Positions 1 to 9,609 of a stretch of DNA of 48,302 nucleotides are shown here, piece by piece. Within the stretch, counting starts at the first letter, position 1; each line of letters begins with the position of its first letter. Both the position numbers and the translations under genes were made by a program. The stretch comes from Chloroflexota bacterium. Its GTDB lineage: Bacteria; Chloroflexota; Dehalococcoidia; Lucifugimonadales; UBA2985. Location of the stretch: the NCBI GenBank assembly GCA_027622595.1, contig JAQBZZ010000007.1, positions 1 through 48,302 on the forward strand, read 5' to 3'. The notes beneath the pieces were generated by a model. It did not search any database. It saw only the letters and a list, made by a program, of their open reading frames with translations, and had not been told where the DNA came from.

Positions 1-130
1 TAGGGCTAATCTACCCCTCTGAAGGAGCCTCTACCACCCCAAAATCTCTCGGGTTTATTAGGCCTCAAAAAGTGTCCAAAATCGCTGACGTCTTACAGTT
101 GGAGGCCTGACTGTTCTGTACGTAGCGTCG

Positions 131-2258
131 GTGGCTATTGTCTGGGGCGGGTGGAGAAGGATAAATCGGCAGCAGGTTGAACTGAACAAGACCAACGCCG
201 GTTTGAGCGAAAGCGAGGAGAGATTCCGGCATACGCTGGACAATATGATGGAGGGCTGCCAGATTATCGGTTTTGACTGGCGTTATCTGTATGTCAACGA
301 TGCCACGGCACTACAAGGTCGAACAACGAAGGAGTATCTGCTGGGAAAGACCATGATGGAGGCATATCCGGGCATTGAAGAAACTGAGATGTTTGCGATG
401 CTTCGGGGATGCATGGAAGCCCGCACATCCAGCCATATGGAGAACGAATTCGCTTACCCGGATGGAAAAAGAGGCTGGTTTGATCTCAGCATCCAGGCAG
501 TACCCAAAGGACTCTTCATACTCTCAGTGGACATCACGAAGCGTAAGCACGCGGAGAATGCGCTGAGGGAGAGCGAAGAACTCCATAGGGTTGTGGTGGC
601 GAACGTGACCGAAGGAATTGTAATCAACAGAGACGCAAAACGCATCTTTGTGAATAAGGCCTTCCTGGATATCCACGGCCTTTCGGATGCTTCTCAGGTT
701 ATTGGGAATGACATTGGGGAATTCATCGCGCCCGAGGATAGAGAGCAAATGGTGGCGCGTGTTCTGGCCCGGCAGCGGGGAGAGCCAGTGCCTATGTCCA
801 ACGAAAATAGGATCCTCAGAATGGATGGGGAAGTACGTACCGTGCACACTGTGGCTGTGCCAATTTCTTACAAGGGACAACCATCTACTCTGGCTCTGAT
901 CCAGGATATCACCGAGCGGAAGCAGGCAGAGGAGGAACGCTCCCAGTGCGCAAAGGAGTTGGAGGCACTCTTCAACATAAGCCGTTCCCTAGTCCAACCA
1001 GGCACCTTTGAGGAGAAAGTTACCTTGGTCTTGAACCTGCTGGCTGAGGTGGCCCAGGTGGAAGAAGTAACCTTCAGTATGCCTGATGACCAAGAGCAAG
1101 GCATGCGCCTCGTGGCAGCGATCCAAGCGGAGTCTCAACCGCAGGATCGCGTGATTCGGCACGTAATCCCATATGGTCAAGGCTTCTGGGAGGATGTGCT
1201 TGGCCGAGGCGAGCCCATGATAATAAATGACTACCCTGCCCATCGTCTGGCCGCCCCTGAGACGATAGCGCAAGGCGTGAGGTCCCTGGCGATACTGCCC
1301 ATCAAAGCTGGCGACAAATCATTGGGAACGGTCGGTGTCAGTTCGAGTAAGAATGACCACTTTACTCCTGAGCGAGTCGGGTTACTGGCGGCCATCGTGG
1401 ACAGGATGGGCGTGCTCATCGAGAACGCCCTCCTCCAGGCCGAAAATATCAGCGAAATCACCCAACGAAAGCAGGCGGAGGAGGAAAGCGCCCTGCATGC
1501 AAAAGAACTGGAGGCGGCTCTCCAGAACCTCCAGGCCACTCAACAGCAGCTAACACAATCCGAGAAACTGGTGGGAATTGGCCAGTTGGTTTCCGGAGTT
1601 GCTCACGAACTGAACAATCCTTTGACCGGGGTCTGGGGCACCAGCCAGTTGATTATGAGGAGGGAGATAGACGAGACCCTGCGAGAAGACCTGGAGATCA
1701 TCCAGGATGAGGCGTTACGCGCGGTGAAGATTGTCCAGAACCTTCTGTCCTTTGCCAGAGAGCACAAATTTGAGAAGAGTTCACGGTCGATAAACGAGAC
1801 TCTTGAACTGACCCTGGAAATGCGGGCCTATGTGATGAAGGTAAGCGGCATAGAGATGGAAGCGAAGCTTCAACCCGATCTGCCCGATGCCTGGTTTGAC
1901 GTTCACCAGATGCAGCAGGTGTTCCTGAACATAGTGGTCAACGCTGAACAGGCTATGTCTGAAGCCCACGGTGGGGGAAAGCTATTGGTCAAGACGGAGA
2001 AGGTCGACGAGAAAATACGGATAAGCTTTACCGACGACGGGCCTGGCATATCGAAAGAGAATCAAGCCAGGATATTTGACCCTTTCTTCACGACCAAGGA
2101 AGTGGGGAAAGGCACCGGGCTGGGACTCAGTATATGTTATGGTATTGTGCAAGATCATTGGGGGGGTGTTGCGGGTAGAGAGCGAGACTGGCAAGGGCTC
2201 AACCTTTATAATCGAAATACCAATTACGACTGGTGAAGGGCAGGAAGCGCCCGTATGA
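131..2258 (+). pseudogene. PAS/GAF-containing sensor histidine kinase, apparently frameshifted near the C-terminus
   Basis: ORF 131-2236 contains PAS repeats, a GAF-like region, H-box VSGVAHELNNPLTG, N-box NIVVNAEQAM, and DDGPGIS / GTGLGLSICYGIV. The expected C-terminal GGVLRVESETGKGSTFIIEIP lies in another frame (ORF 2076-2258) after a G-run at about 2160-2166. Confidence 0.8.
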
Positions 2259-2325
2259 GTCCATGTTGTTGCCATGTTATTGAAGGATAATGATAACCCT
2301 GTGCTGTTAGGGAGAAGGTGAGAGA

Positions 2326-2700
2326 ATGAGCCAAACGCATATTTTAGTAGTGGATGACGAACCGAACATTCGCAGGGTTTTGAAGGCGGGGCTCAGTGGT
2401 GAAGGATTTGAGGTCACGGAGGCGACTGATGGCGAAGAGGCGGTCATGGCGGTGGAGGAATCTTCTCCAGACCTGGTGATCATGTACATTAGGATGCCAA
2501 AGATGGACGGTTTTGAAGCATGCAGTCGAATCAGGGAGCGGTCCACCGTACCCATTATCATGCTCAGTGCCCTGGCAGACCCAGCGGATAAGGCCAAGTG
2601 CCTGAACCTTGGAGCGGACGATTATATGGTGAAGCCCTTTGGGATCAGCGAACTGCTGTCGCGGATCAAGGCTGTATTGCAGCGTTCCAACCCAAGTTAG
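2326..2700 (+). CDS. Receiver-only response regulator with Tyr at the phosphoacceptor position
   Basis: ILVVDDEPNIRRVL...PDLVIMYIRMPKMDG...DDYMVKPF receiver fold; no output domain before the stop. Confidence 0.9.
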   Translation: MSQTHILVVDDEPNIRRVLKAGLSGEGFEVTEATDGEEAVMAVEESSPDLVIMYIRMPKMDGFEACSRIRERSTVPIIMLSALADPADKAKCLNLGADDYMVKPFGISELLSRIKAVLQRSNPS

Positions 2701-2731
2701 CGAGATTGGGGTCAGTAAGCTTGGAGTCGGA

Positions 2732-3559
2732 TTAGATCATGTCCAGCGGGGGCAGGGTGTCGATTATGCCCTTGTCCTTGGCCTTGCCGAAAAGGGTCTC
2801 CAGCGCCTTCTGCCCCTCATCGCCCAGGTCCATAGTGTCCTCGTTCACGTACATCCGTATAAAACGGCGGCAGGTCTCCTTGTCGGTGCCACGGCTGAAC
2901 TGCATGGCGTACTCCAGTGCCTCGTCCTCGTGCTCAAAGGCGAAGAGTATGCTTTCTCTTAGACCATCCACCATCTGGGTTGCGAAGGTCTCCCCCAGAT
3001 CGCGGCGCACCATATCCAGTCCAAGGGGAATTGGCAGACCGGTGTCCTCTCCCCAAGCCTCTCCAAGGTCAAGCACCTTTGCCAGTCCAAGGCTGCCATA
3101 GGTTATCTGCCCTTCGTGGATGAGAAGCCCTGCGTCCACCTGTTTTTCCTGAACGGCTGCGACAATGGCGTCGAAGGCCATCGGCACCGCTTCAAAGCCC
3201 TCCGCGTACAGTCGTAGAAGCAGGTACGCCGTGGTGTGCTCGCCGGGAATGGCGATGCGTGCCCCGCTCAGTTGTAGGCCTGCACGCTCGGTCAGGGCTA
3301 CAACCATCGGCCCGTAGTTACGGCCTATGGATGAGCCAACCCGCATGATGCGGTACTTGTCTGCAACCGTGTGGTAGGCTCCTGTGGATATGGCAGTGCC
3401 CTCCAACTCACCCAGAAGCGCACGTTGATTGAGGGTCTGAATATCCTCCAGCACGTGCTCTACCTGGTAGTCGCCTACCTGCACCTTCCCGTGGGCAATG
3501 GCATAGTACATAAAGGCGTCGTCGGCATCTGGGGTGTGGCCAATGCGGATTACGGACAT
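2732..3559 (-). CDS. MqnD-like (1,4-dihydroxy-6-naphthoate synthase family) periplasmic-binding-fold protein
   Basis: MSVIRIGHTPDADDAFMYYAIAHGKV...GLLIHEGQITYGSLGLAKVLDLGEAW...GLPIPLGLDMVRRDL resembles the MqnA/MqnD menaquinone (futalosine) family. Confidence 0.7.
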   Translation of the reverse strand: MSVIRIGHTPDADDAFMYYAIAHGKVQVGDYQVEHVLEDIQTLNQRALLGELEGTAISTGAYHTVADKYRIMRVGSSIGRNYGPMVVALTERAGLQLSGARIAIPGEHTTAYLLLRLYAEGFEAVPMAFDAIVAAVQEKQVDAGLLIHEGQITYGSLGLAKVLDLGEAWGEDTGLPIPLGLDMVRRDLGETFATQMVDGLRESILFAFEHEDEALEYAMQFSRGTDKETCRRFIRMYVNEDTMDLGDEGQKALETLFGKAKDKGIIDTLPPLDMI

Positions 3560-3701
3560 GCATCCTCCAAATTATTTGTCAAATTATTTGATTCTTAATT
3601 TAGCAGTTCCTATCTTAGGCGAAACGTAATCGTGGCACAAGCCCGCAATCAACGTTGACTGAGGTGAGGACAGGTCTGCATGTCCCTTCGGCTGGGATAT
3701 A

Positions 3702-3738
3702 GCAGGGCGAAGGGACCCCCTCCTCCCCTTCGCCCTGC
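3702..3738 (-). terminator. Strong 13-bp hairpin downstream of the minus-strand lipoprotein gene
   Basis: GCAGGGCGAAGGG (3702-3714) / CCCTTCGCCCTGC (3726-3738), perfect stem; no clear U-tract. Confidence 0.45.
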
Positions 3739-3762
3739 ACCCTATGCGGCCGTCATGCTGGA

Positions 3763-5697
3763 CTAGTAGTCTTCGCCTGACGAGCCGGACGCGGCAGTCA
3801 CCGTCACGGTGCCGTTCGTCGATGGGTGAATGACGCAGGTGTAGGCAAAGGTGCCTGCCTCGGTGAAGGTATGGCTGAAGGTCTCATTTGTGCTCAGCGT
3901 TGGGCTATCCCACCCAAGGCCGTCGAACTGCCCGTTGGTCCCGGAGGTGGTTGTGTGTGGCGCGCCGTCTGCGTTGGTCCAGGTCACGGTGGTGCCTACG
4001 GTGATTGTGAGGTCCGGAAGGACGAAACTTGCGATGGTTGCCTCGACGGTCGGTGGGGCTGAAACCGGAACGGTGGCCGTTGGAGACGGCGTTACATCCA
4101 TCTGAGACGTAGGTTCCCAGACTATTATCAGCACCGGACGGGTAGCCTCTGAAATACGCTCCTTACTGTCGAACCGCTTTGCCGTTTGGAAGTCTACCTC
4201 GTTGCCCTTGAGCAACCAGCCAAAGTTGCTCGATGGGTCATCGAGCCATGCCTGGACGTCGGCGACCATCTCAGGCGTAGATCCCCACGTGTAGTTGCCG
4301 GTGCCGCTGACAGGAATGCCGGCGCTTGCGCTGGCCGAGAAATCTCCGCCGGGAGTTTCCCAGCTATCGGTGTCATACATGCGGTGTATCCATGTGGCGT
4401 CGCCCGTTGTGGAATCGGCGCCTCTCCCCTCGTTTGCGGCGGCGTTTGAAGTGCCCTCGCTCCAGTCAGCCAGCAGCCTATGCAGATCGATGGTCTGCTC
4501 TCCCGTGACAGTCCTTGACATATTCATAACCAGGCTCACGCCGGTAATCTTCGATCCCTCCGGTACGCTGCCTGCGATATCGAATGCGATGACCGCACGG
4601 CGGCTCTGCTCTGTGATGTTATTTCCCACAAACAGGTGCTCACCCGCACCGTTGCTGACAGAGCCGGAATCATCTTTGTACAGCGTGTTGTCCTTGCTTG
4701 GACTCAAGCAGACGCTCTGAGAACCGGACGGCTCCGAACAGAGCGTGGGCTTGGGTGCTACAGCCGTTGGGGCAGATGTAGCGGTTGGTGAGGAGGTCAT
4801 GTCCTCGCTGGGTTCCATAATGGCCGCTCCCGTCGAAGAAACGGCGAACCATACGCCACCTACGTCCTGGCCGTTGGTGTCACCGGGTCTCTCGTCGTCT
4901 GCGAAGTAGTAGAGAGGCCATCCGTTGTATGTCACCTGTTTGGCGCTGTCTCCACGGGAGATGGTGTCCAGCAGATTGACGTCGACGCCTTCTCCTGCTG
5001 AGGGGTCGTCAACGGTCAGGAGCGGAGGCCACTTGTCGGCGCAACCACCGGAGCAGGTTGTTTTCTGAGACTCGTCCTTGGTGAAGAGGTATAGAGAGCG
5101 GCCGCTGGCATCTGTGAGTATGGTGCCGAGCTCTGGGTCGTCAGAAGCGTTGATAGCGGCACTGGTCTGGATGGGGCCGCCATTCGGAGATACGACGAAC
5201 CATACGCCACCTACGTCCTGGCCGTTGGTGTCACCGGGTCTCTCGTCGTCTGCGAAGTAGTAGAGAGGCCATCCGTTGTAGGTTGCCTGGATTGAGCCGT
5301 CCTCGCGGGAGGTGGTGCCAAGCAGGTCTGGATTGACGCCCTCTCCCGCTGATGGAACATCGGCGGTCAGCAATAGGGGCCACCTGTCGACACAACCGCC
5401 GGAACAGTTGGACTTATCACGCTCGTCCTTGGTGAAGAGATAGAGTGTGTTGCCGCTGGCATCTATCAATAGAGGCCCCAGTGTGGAGCGTGAAGTGGTC
5501 TCCAAAGTAATGCCGGTTGTACTCGGAACGGTGGCCGTAGGGGCGGGTGATGTAGCCGTCGGAGCGCTGGTTGAAGTGGGTGGCGATGTCGGGGTTGCAG
5601 TGTCGCCTGTACATGCTGCCAACAGGAGTGTGGCAACCAGGGTTAGTATCAGGGCAGGTTTAAGCAATCGCTTTCGTGCAGTCATTGTCCTCCTCAA
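3763..5697 (-). CDS. Secreted lipoprotein: two COG4315-type repeats, DNRLRE-like domain, C-terminal cupredoxin-like domain
   Basis: Lipobox LLAAC; two copies of DASGxxLYLFTKDE...CSGGC...WP; DNRLRE-like AFDIAGSVPEGSKITGVSL; C-terminal VTWTNADGAPHTT...YTCVIHP. Confidence 0.8.
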   Translation of the reverse strand: MRRTMTARKRLLKPALILTLVATLLLAACTGDTATPTSPPTSTSAPTATSPAPTATVPSTTGITLETTSRSTLGPLLIDASGNTLYLFTKDERDKSNCSGGCVDRWPLLLTADVPSAGEGVNPDLLGTTSREDGSIQATYNGWPLYYFADDERPGDTNGQDVGGVWFVVSPNGGPIQTSAAINASDDPELGTILTDASGRSLYLFTKDESQKTTCSGGCADKWPPLLTVDDPSAGEGVDVNLLDTISRGDSAKQVTYNGWPLYYFADDERPGDTNGQDVGGVWFAVSSTGAAIMEPSEDMTSSPTATSAPTAVAPKPTLCSEPSGSQSVCLSPSKDNTLYKDDSGSVSNGAGEHLFVGNNITEQSRRAVIAFDIAGSVPEGSKITGVSLVMNMSRTVTGEQTIDLHRLLADWSEGTSNAAANEGRGADSTTGDATWIHRMYDTDSWETPGGDFSASASAGIPVSGTGNYTWGSTPEMVADVQAWLDDPSSNFGWLLKGNEVDFQTAKRFDSKERISEATRPVLIIVWEPTSQMDVTPSPTATVPVSAPPTVEATIASFVLPDLTITVGTTVTWTNADGAPHTTTSGTNGQFDGLGWDSPTLSTNETFSHTFTEAGTFAYTCVIHPSTNGTVTVTAASGSSGEDY

Positions 5698-5920
5698 AAC
5701 AAATGGGACTGAAGATTAACGGCATATTGGCCGGCCCACCGCGACATGCGATGGCATTGACTATATATACGTCGGTTCTTCTTGAATGGATTCTTCTTTT
5801 GTTTTTTTGCGTTACAAGCGCGTATATTCACACGCGATGGACAATGCTAACAGGTGGATGGCGTTGGGAAGGAGCAGCGTGATCTCGGGAACAGAAAGTC
5901 AGGCGATGGGCCAGTGGCCG

Positions 5921-6697
5921 CTAGGGCCGGAATGCCTGCCTGATATCCCTGGTTAGGCCCCTGATTTCCCTGGAGATTGTGTTGGATGTGAGGTCGGTAT
6001 GAATGGGCGTTATGGATATGCGACGGCGGCGGACAGCCCAGATGTCCAGCCCTTTTTCAAGCACCCAGCCCGGCCTTTCACGAGTGATCCAGTAGTACTT
6101 GCGCCGTCCGTCATCCCCCTCCTTGACCACGTCCATGTAAGTGCGCTGTCCAAGGTGGGTTAGAGACACTCCCTTTATCTTTTCCAGGGGTACGTTTGGG
6201 AGGTTTATATTGAGAAGCAGGGGCGGAACAAGCTTGCCATCGGCCACGCCCTGGGCGAGAAGCCGCGCCACCCGGGCCGCCGGGGCAAAGTGCAGATTTT
6301 TCAAGGCTGCTACGGAGATCGCTATGGTGGGTATGCCACGGAAGAACCCTTGAAGGGCCGCGCCCATGGTGCCGGAGATAAAAACGTCGTTTCCCATGTT
6401 GGAACCCTGGTTGATACCAGAAACAACTAGGTCTACCGGCCCCTCGACGAGGGACTCCAGGGCGAGTATGGCGCTGTCCGCGGGCGTCCCTTCCACGGCG
6501 TAGGTCTTGATTCCGTCCACCAGGGGCACAACTTCCGTGGCCCGTATGGGCCGACTGAGGGTTATGGCGGTGCCAACGCCGCTCTGTTCACGGTCCGGTG
6601 CAACCACCACCACCTCCGCCACATCCTGCAACGCCTCTACGACGGCCCACAGGCCGGGGGCGTAAACACCGTCGTCATTGATGGCCAAAATCTTCAC
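5921..6697 (-). CDS. surE: 5'/3'-nucleotidase SurE
   Basis: MKILAINDDGVYAPGL...VVAPDREQSGVG...VSGINQGSNMGNDVFISGTMGAALQG. Confidence 0.95.
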   Translation of the reverse strand: MKILAINDDGVYAPGLWAVVEALQDVAEVVVVAPDREQSGVGTAITLSRPIRATEVVPLVDGIKTYAVEGTPADSAILALESLVEGPVDLVVSGINQGSNMGNDVFISGTMGAALQGFFRGIPTIAISVAALKNLHFAPAARVARLLAQGVADGKLVPPLLLNINLPNVPLEKIKGVSLTHLGQRTYMDVVKEGDDGRRKYYWITRERPGWVLEKGLDIWAVRRRRISITPIHTDLTSNTISREIRGLTRDIRQAFRP

Positions 6698-6771
6698 TTC
6701 AAGTACCCTCGCCGCGTGGTCAGCCCACTGTCCGCGCTGTTCTTGGGCTTCGTGGTTGGTCGGTTCACAGG

Positions 6772-7617
6772 CTACAGGCCCCCGTTTCCCAGAACAACGT
6801 TATCTATCAGGCGCGTCTTTCCTATTCGTACTGCCAGGGACACCAGGGTGGGCTCCTGGATGGTGTCCATCTCGTCCAGGGTTTCAGGGCTGGCAATGCT
6901 GACGTACTCCAGGTGGGCCATAGGCTCGGTACTGATAATGTTTTGAATGGCCTCTCTGATGGCCGACGCCTGTCGCACCCCGTCGGTGTGCATATCCTGC
7001 GCTCTACGTAGCGAGCGGTACAGGACCGGGGCTGCCTGACGTTCCTGAAGACTCAGGTAGGCGTTGCGGCTGCTCATGGCAAGGCCATCGGGTTCCCGTA
7101 CGGTGGGGAGGACCGCCATCTCCACACTCAGGTTGAGATCGGAAATCATTTTACGAATTACCTGGACCTGCTGGGCGTCCTTCTGGCCGAAGTAGGCCCT
7201 GTCCGGCCTGACGATGTTGAACAGTTTTGACACAACCGTGGCGACTCCCCTGAAGTGGTCGGGCCTTGCCTCTCCCTCCAGGCGGCTGGCGACCCGCCCT
7301 ACGTTCACCCATGTATCGAAACCAGCGGGGTATATATCGTCCGGTTGTGGTAGGAACACGAGGTCGACTCCCTGCTCTTCCAGCAGGGCAAGGTCCTGCT
7401 CCTGGTTTCTAGGATAGGTGCTGAGGTCCTCCCGCGGGCCGAACTGGGCGGGATTGACGAATATGCTCACCTCAACGGTGGCGTTGTCTTCCTTCGCCCG
7501 CCTCACCAGGGAAAGGTGGCCCTGGTGGAGCGCACCCATTGTGGGCACAAGGCCGAGGGGTCGTATCACCCCTTTCTGGGCCGATGCCATCTCAGCGACG
7601 GTGTGGATAAGCCTCAT
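6772..7617 (-). CDS. panC: Pantoate--beta-alanine ligase
   Basis: GLVPTMGALHQGHLSLVRRA...SIFVNPAQFGPREDLSTYPR...FGQKDAQQVQVIRKM. Confidence 0.95.
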   Translation of the reverse strand: MRLIHTVAEMASAQKGVIRPLGLVPTMGALHQGHLSLVRRAKEDNATVEVSIFVNPAQFGPREDLSTYPRNQEQDLALLEEQGVDLVFLPQPDDIYPAGFDTWVNVGRVASRLEGEARPDHFRGVATVVSKLFNIVRPDRAYFGQKDAQQVQVIRKMISDLNLSVEMAVLPTVREPDGLAMSSRNAYLSLQERQAAPVLYRSLRRAQDMHTDGVRQASAIREAIQNIISTEPMAHLEYVSIASPETLDEMDTIQEPTLVSLAVRIGKTRLIDNVVLGNGGL

Positions 7618-7620
7618 GGG

Positions 7621-8460
7621 CTAGCGCACTTGGGCCTGTAGCTCTGCCAACACTTCTTCTTTGATGTAGTAGCTGTGCTCCTTGCCGGGGAAGCTCTGGT
7701 CCTTCACCTCGCTGATGTATTTGGCGAGGGCGCTGGATATGGTCTCTCCCAGGTTCGCGTACCGCTTCGCGTGCTTGGGAACGAAGTCCGTGAAGAGGCC
7801 GAGCATATCGTGGAAGACCTGCACCTGGCCGTCACACGACTTGCCCGCGCCTATGCCGATGGTTGGTATCGCAACCCGCTCGGTTATCAGACGGGCAAGA
7901 GAGGCCGGTACGCACTCCAACACCAGGGCGAAGGCTCCTGCCTCTTCAAGCGCCCTTGCGTCCTCCATCAGCCGCACAGCCGCCTTTAGCGATTTGCCCT
8001 GCACCTTGTAGCCGCCAAGCTGGTTTACGGACTGGGGCGTGAGGCCGATGTGTCCCATCACGGGTATGCCGGAGGAGACCATGCGCTGCACCGTGAGGGC
8101 CATGCCGACTCCGCCCTCCAGCTTCACCGCCTGCGCCCCGCCTTCTTGGAGGAAACGTCCGGCGTTGTGCAATGCCTCAGTCGTGCTGGCCTGGTAGGAC
8201 ATGAATGGCATGTCACCCACGATCAGGGCGTTCTTGGTGCCCCTGGCCACGGCTTTGGTGTGATGGATCATCTCGTCCATGGTGACGGGAAGGGTGGAGT
8301 TGTATCCCAGGACGACCTGGCCCAGCGTGTCTCCCACCAGTATTACGGGGATGCCCGCCGCATCGACTATCATCGCCGATGTGTAGTCGTAGGCCGTTAT
8401 CATTGGGATTTTTTCTTTCCTTGCCTTCATCTCCCTGATATCGCTGATTGTTACCCCCAT
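7621..8460 (-). CDS. panB: 3-methyl-2-oxobutanoate hydroxymethyltransferase
   Basis: MGVTISDIREMKARKEKIPMITAYDYTSAMIVDAAGIPVILVGDTLGQVVLGY...GHIGLTPQSVNQLGGYKVQG; start moved from 8502 to the conserved ATG at 8460. Confidence 0.95.
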   Translation of the reverse strand: MGVTISDIREMKARKEKIPMITAYDYTSAMIVDAAGIPVILVGDTLGQVVLGYNSTLPVTMDEMIHHTKAVARGTKNALIVGDMPFMSYQASTTEALHNAGRFLQEGGAQAVKLEGGVGMALTVQRMVSSGIPVMGHIGLTPQSVNQLGGYKVQGKSLKAAVRLMEDARALEEAGAFALVLECVPASLARLITERVAIPTIGIGAGKSCDGQVQVFHDMLGLFTDFVPKHAKRYANLGETISSALAKYISEVKDQSFPGKEHSYYIKEEVLAELQAQVR

Positions 8461-8498
8461 GTCGCACCTCCTACGCGCCTTTGAGGGGTCGCGTGAAT

Positions 8499-9401
8499 TC
8501 AACCTACGAATAGTGTCCCTGCTCTTGCGAGCCGTTCTTCCAGGAGAATATTAAACTCCTGCTCCTTCACCTGGTCAATGCCTCCCTTTTCCCGTGCCAT
8601 TTTCACCGCTCCAATGGCGATGTGGCAATAGAGGGAGATAAGGGAAGGAGCGTAGCTCTCCAGGGCTTCCAGGTGCTTTCGCACAGTCCCTACGTCCCCC
8701 CGTGATATGGGGCCGGTGAGGGCCGCGGGGATACCCTGGGATTCCAGGCTGTCCACGGTGCCGTGAAGGATTGGGAGGAGCACCTCAAGACCCTGCTCCT
8801 TGGTGTAGCCCATGACTTTCCACAGCTCCGCGGCCTGGCCTATCTGGGCGGTCATCAGCCCGCAGGCCAGGAAGCCGGAAAGGTGATAGAGTGCCCTGTG
8901 CTCCGGGCGGATTTCCACGGGCCACCCTCCCAGTGCATTGGCCATCTCCTTCAAGGTGTCTATTAGGGGAGAAGACCCCTCCACGGCAAAAGCGACACCT
9001 GAAAAGATTGCGGCTCCCTGGTTGGCCGAAGCAAAGGTCTGCATGGGGTGGAAGGAGCCTACACTCGCTCCCTGATGTCGGGCGGCCTCCAGGATTGAGG
9101 CCGATTCGGCCCCAGAGCAGTGGGCGACTCCTGTTTCATTGCGCCACCTCACTTCCCCGGCAATGGCCTCGATGGCGTCGTCCGGGGCTGTGATGAAGAC
9201 CAGGTCACAGGCATCGGCTACTTCTTGAATGTTTGCATGGGGAGTGCATCCCTCTATGCGCCGTGCCAGGGCCTCCGCGGACGCCGGTGTACGGCTGGCA
9301 ACCGCGGTCACTCGATACCCCTTTTCGTGGAGTCCAGCGGCCAGCACATTGGCGGCCCGTCCCGCACCGATGAATCCCACTCTGAGAGACTTACTGTCCA
9401 C
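8499..9401 (-). CDS. Rossmann-like and DUF2520 domain oxidoreductase
   Basis: VGFIGAGRAANVLAAGLHEKGYRVTAVASRT N-terminal Rossmann fold; C-terminal ALYHLSGFLACGLMTAQIGQA...LTGPISRGDVGTVRKHLEAL. Confidence 0.85.
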   Translation of the reverse strand: MDSKSLRVGFIGAGRAANVLAAGLHEKGYRVTAVASRTPASAEALARRIEGCTPHANIQEVADACDLVFITAPDDAIEAIAGEVRWRNETGVAHCSGAESASILEAARHQGASVGSFHPMQTFASANQGAAIFSGVAFAVEGSSPLIDTLKEMANALGGWPVEIRPEHRALYHLSGFLACGLMTAQIGQAAELWKVMGYTKEQGLEVLLPILHGTVDSLESQGIPAALTGPISRGDVGTVRKHLEALESYAPSLISLYCHIAIGAVKMAREKGGIDQVKEQEFNILLEERLARAGTLFVG

Positions 9402-9609
9402 TACGCCTGCTCCTGACCAGATAATAAGTAACGCTAAGGGCTGTCCCCAAGGCTGCCCCCAAGGCGAGCATTACAGCGCCCCAGAGCATCATAACGGGGG
9501 TCTCCCACACGAAGGCGAGGACTACCAGCCAAAAGCCCAGCCAAAAGCCGAGGATAGCGGAGATCATTCCCCAGGCCAGCAGGCGGGGCGCTATGAAGCC
9601 AGCCATCAT
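9391..9609 (-). CDS. Small two-TM membrane protein (about 72 aa)
   Basis: MMAGFIAPRLLAWGMISAILGFWLGFWLVVLAFVWETPVMMLWGAVMLALGAALGTALSVTYYLVRSRRSGQ; start overlaps the end of the upstream P1 peptidase gene. Confidence 0.65.
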   Translation of the reverse strand: MMAGFIAPRLLAWGMISAILGFWLGFWLVVLAFVWETPVMMLWGAVMLALGAALGTALSVTYYLVRSRRSGQ

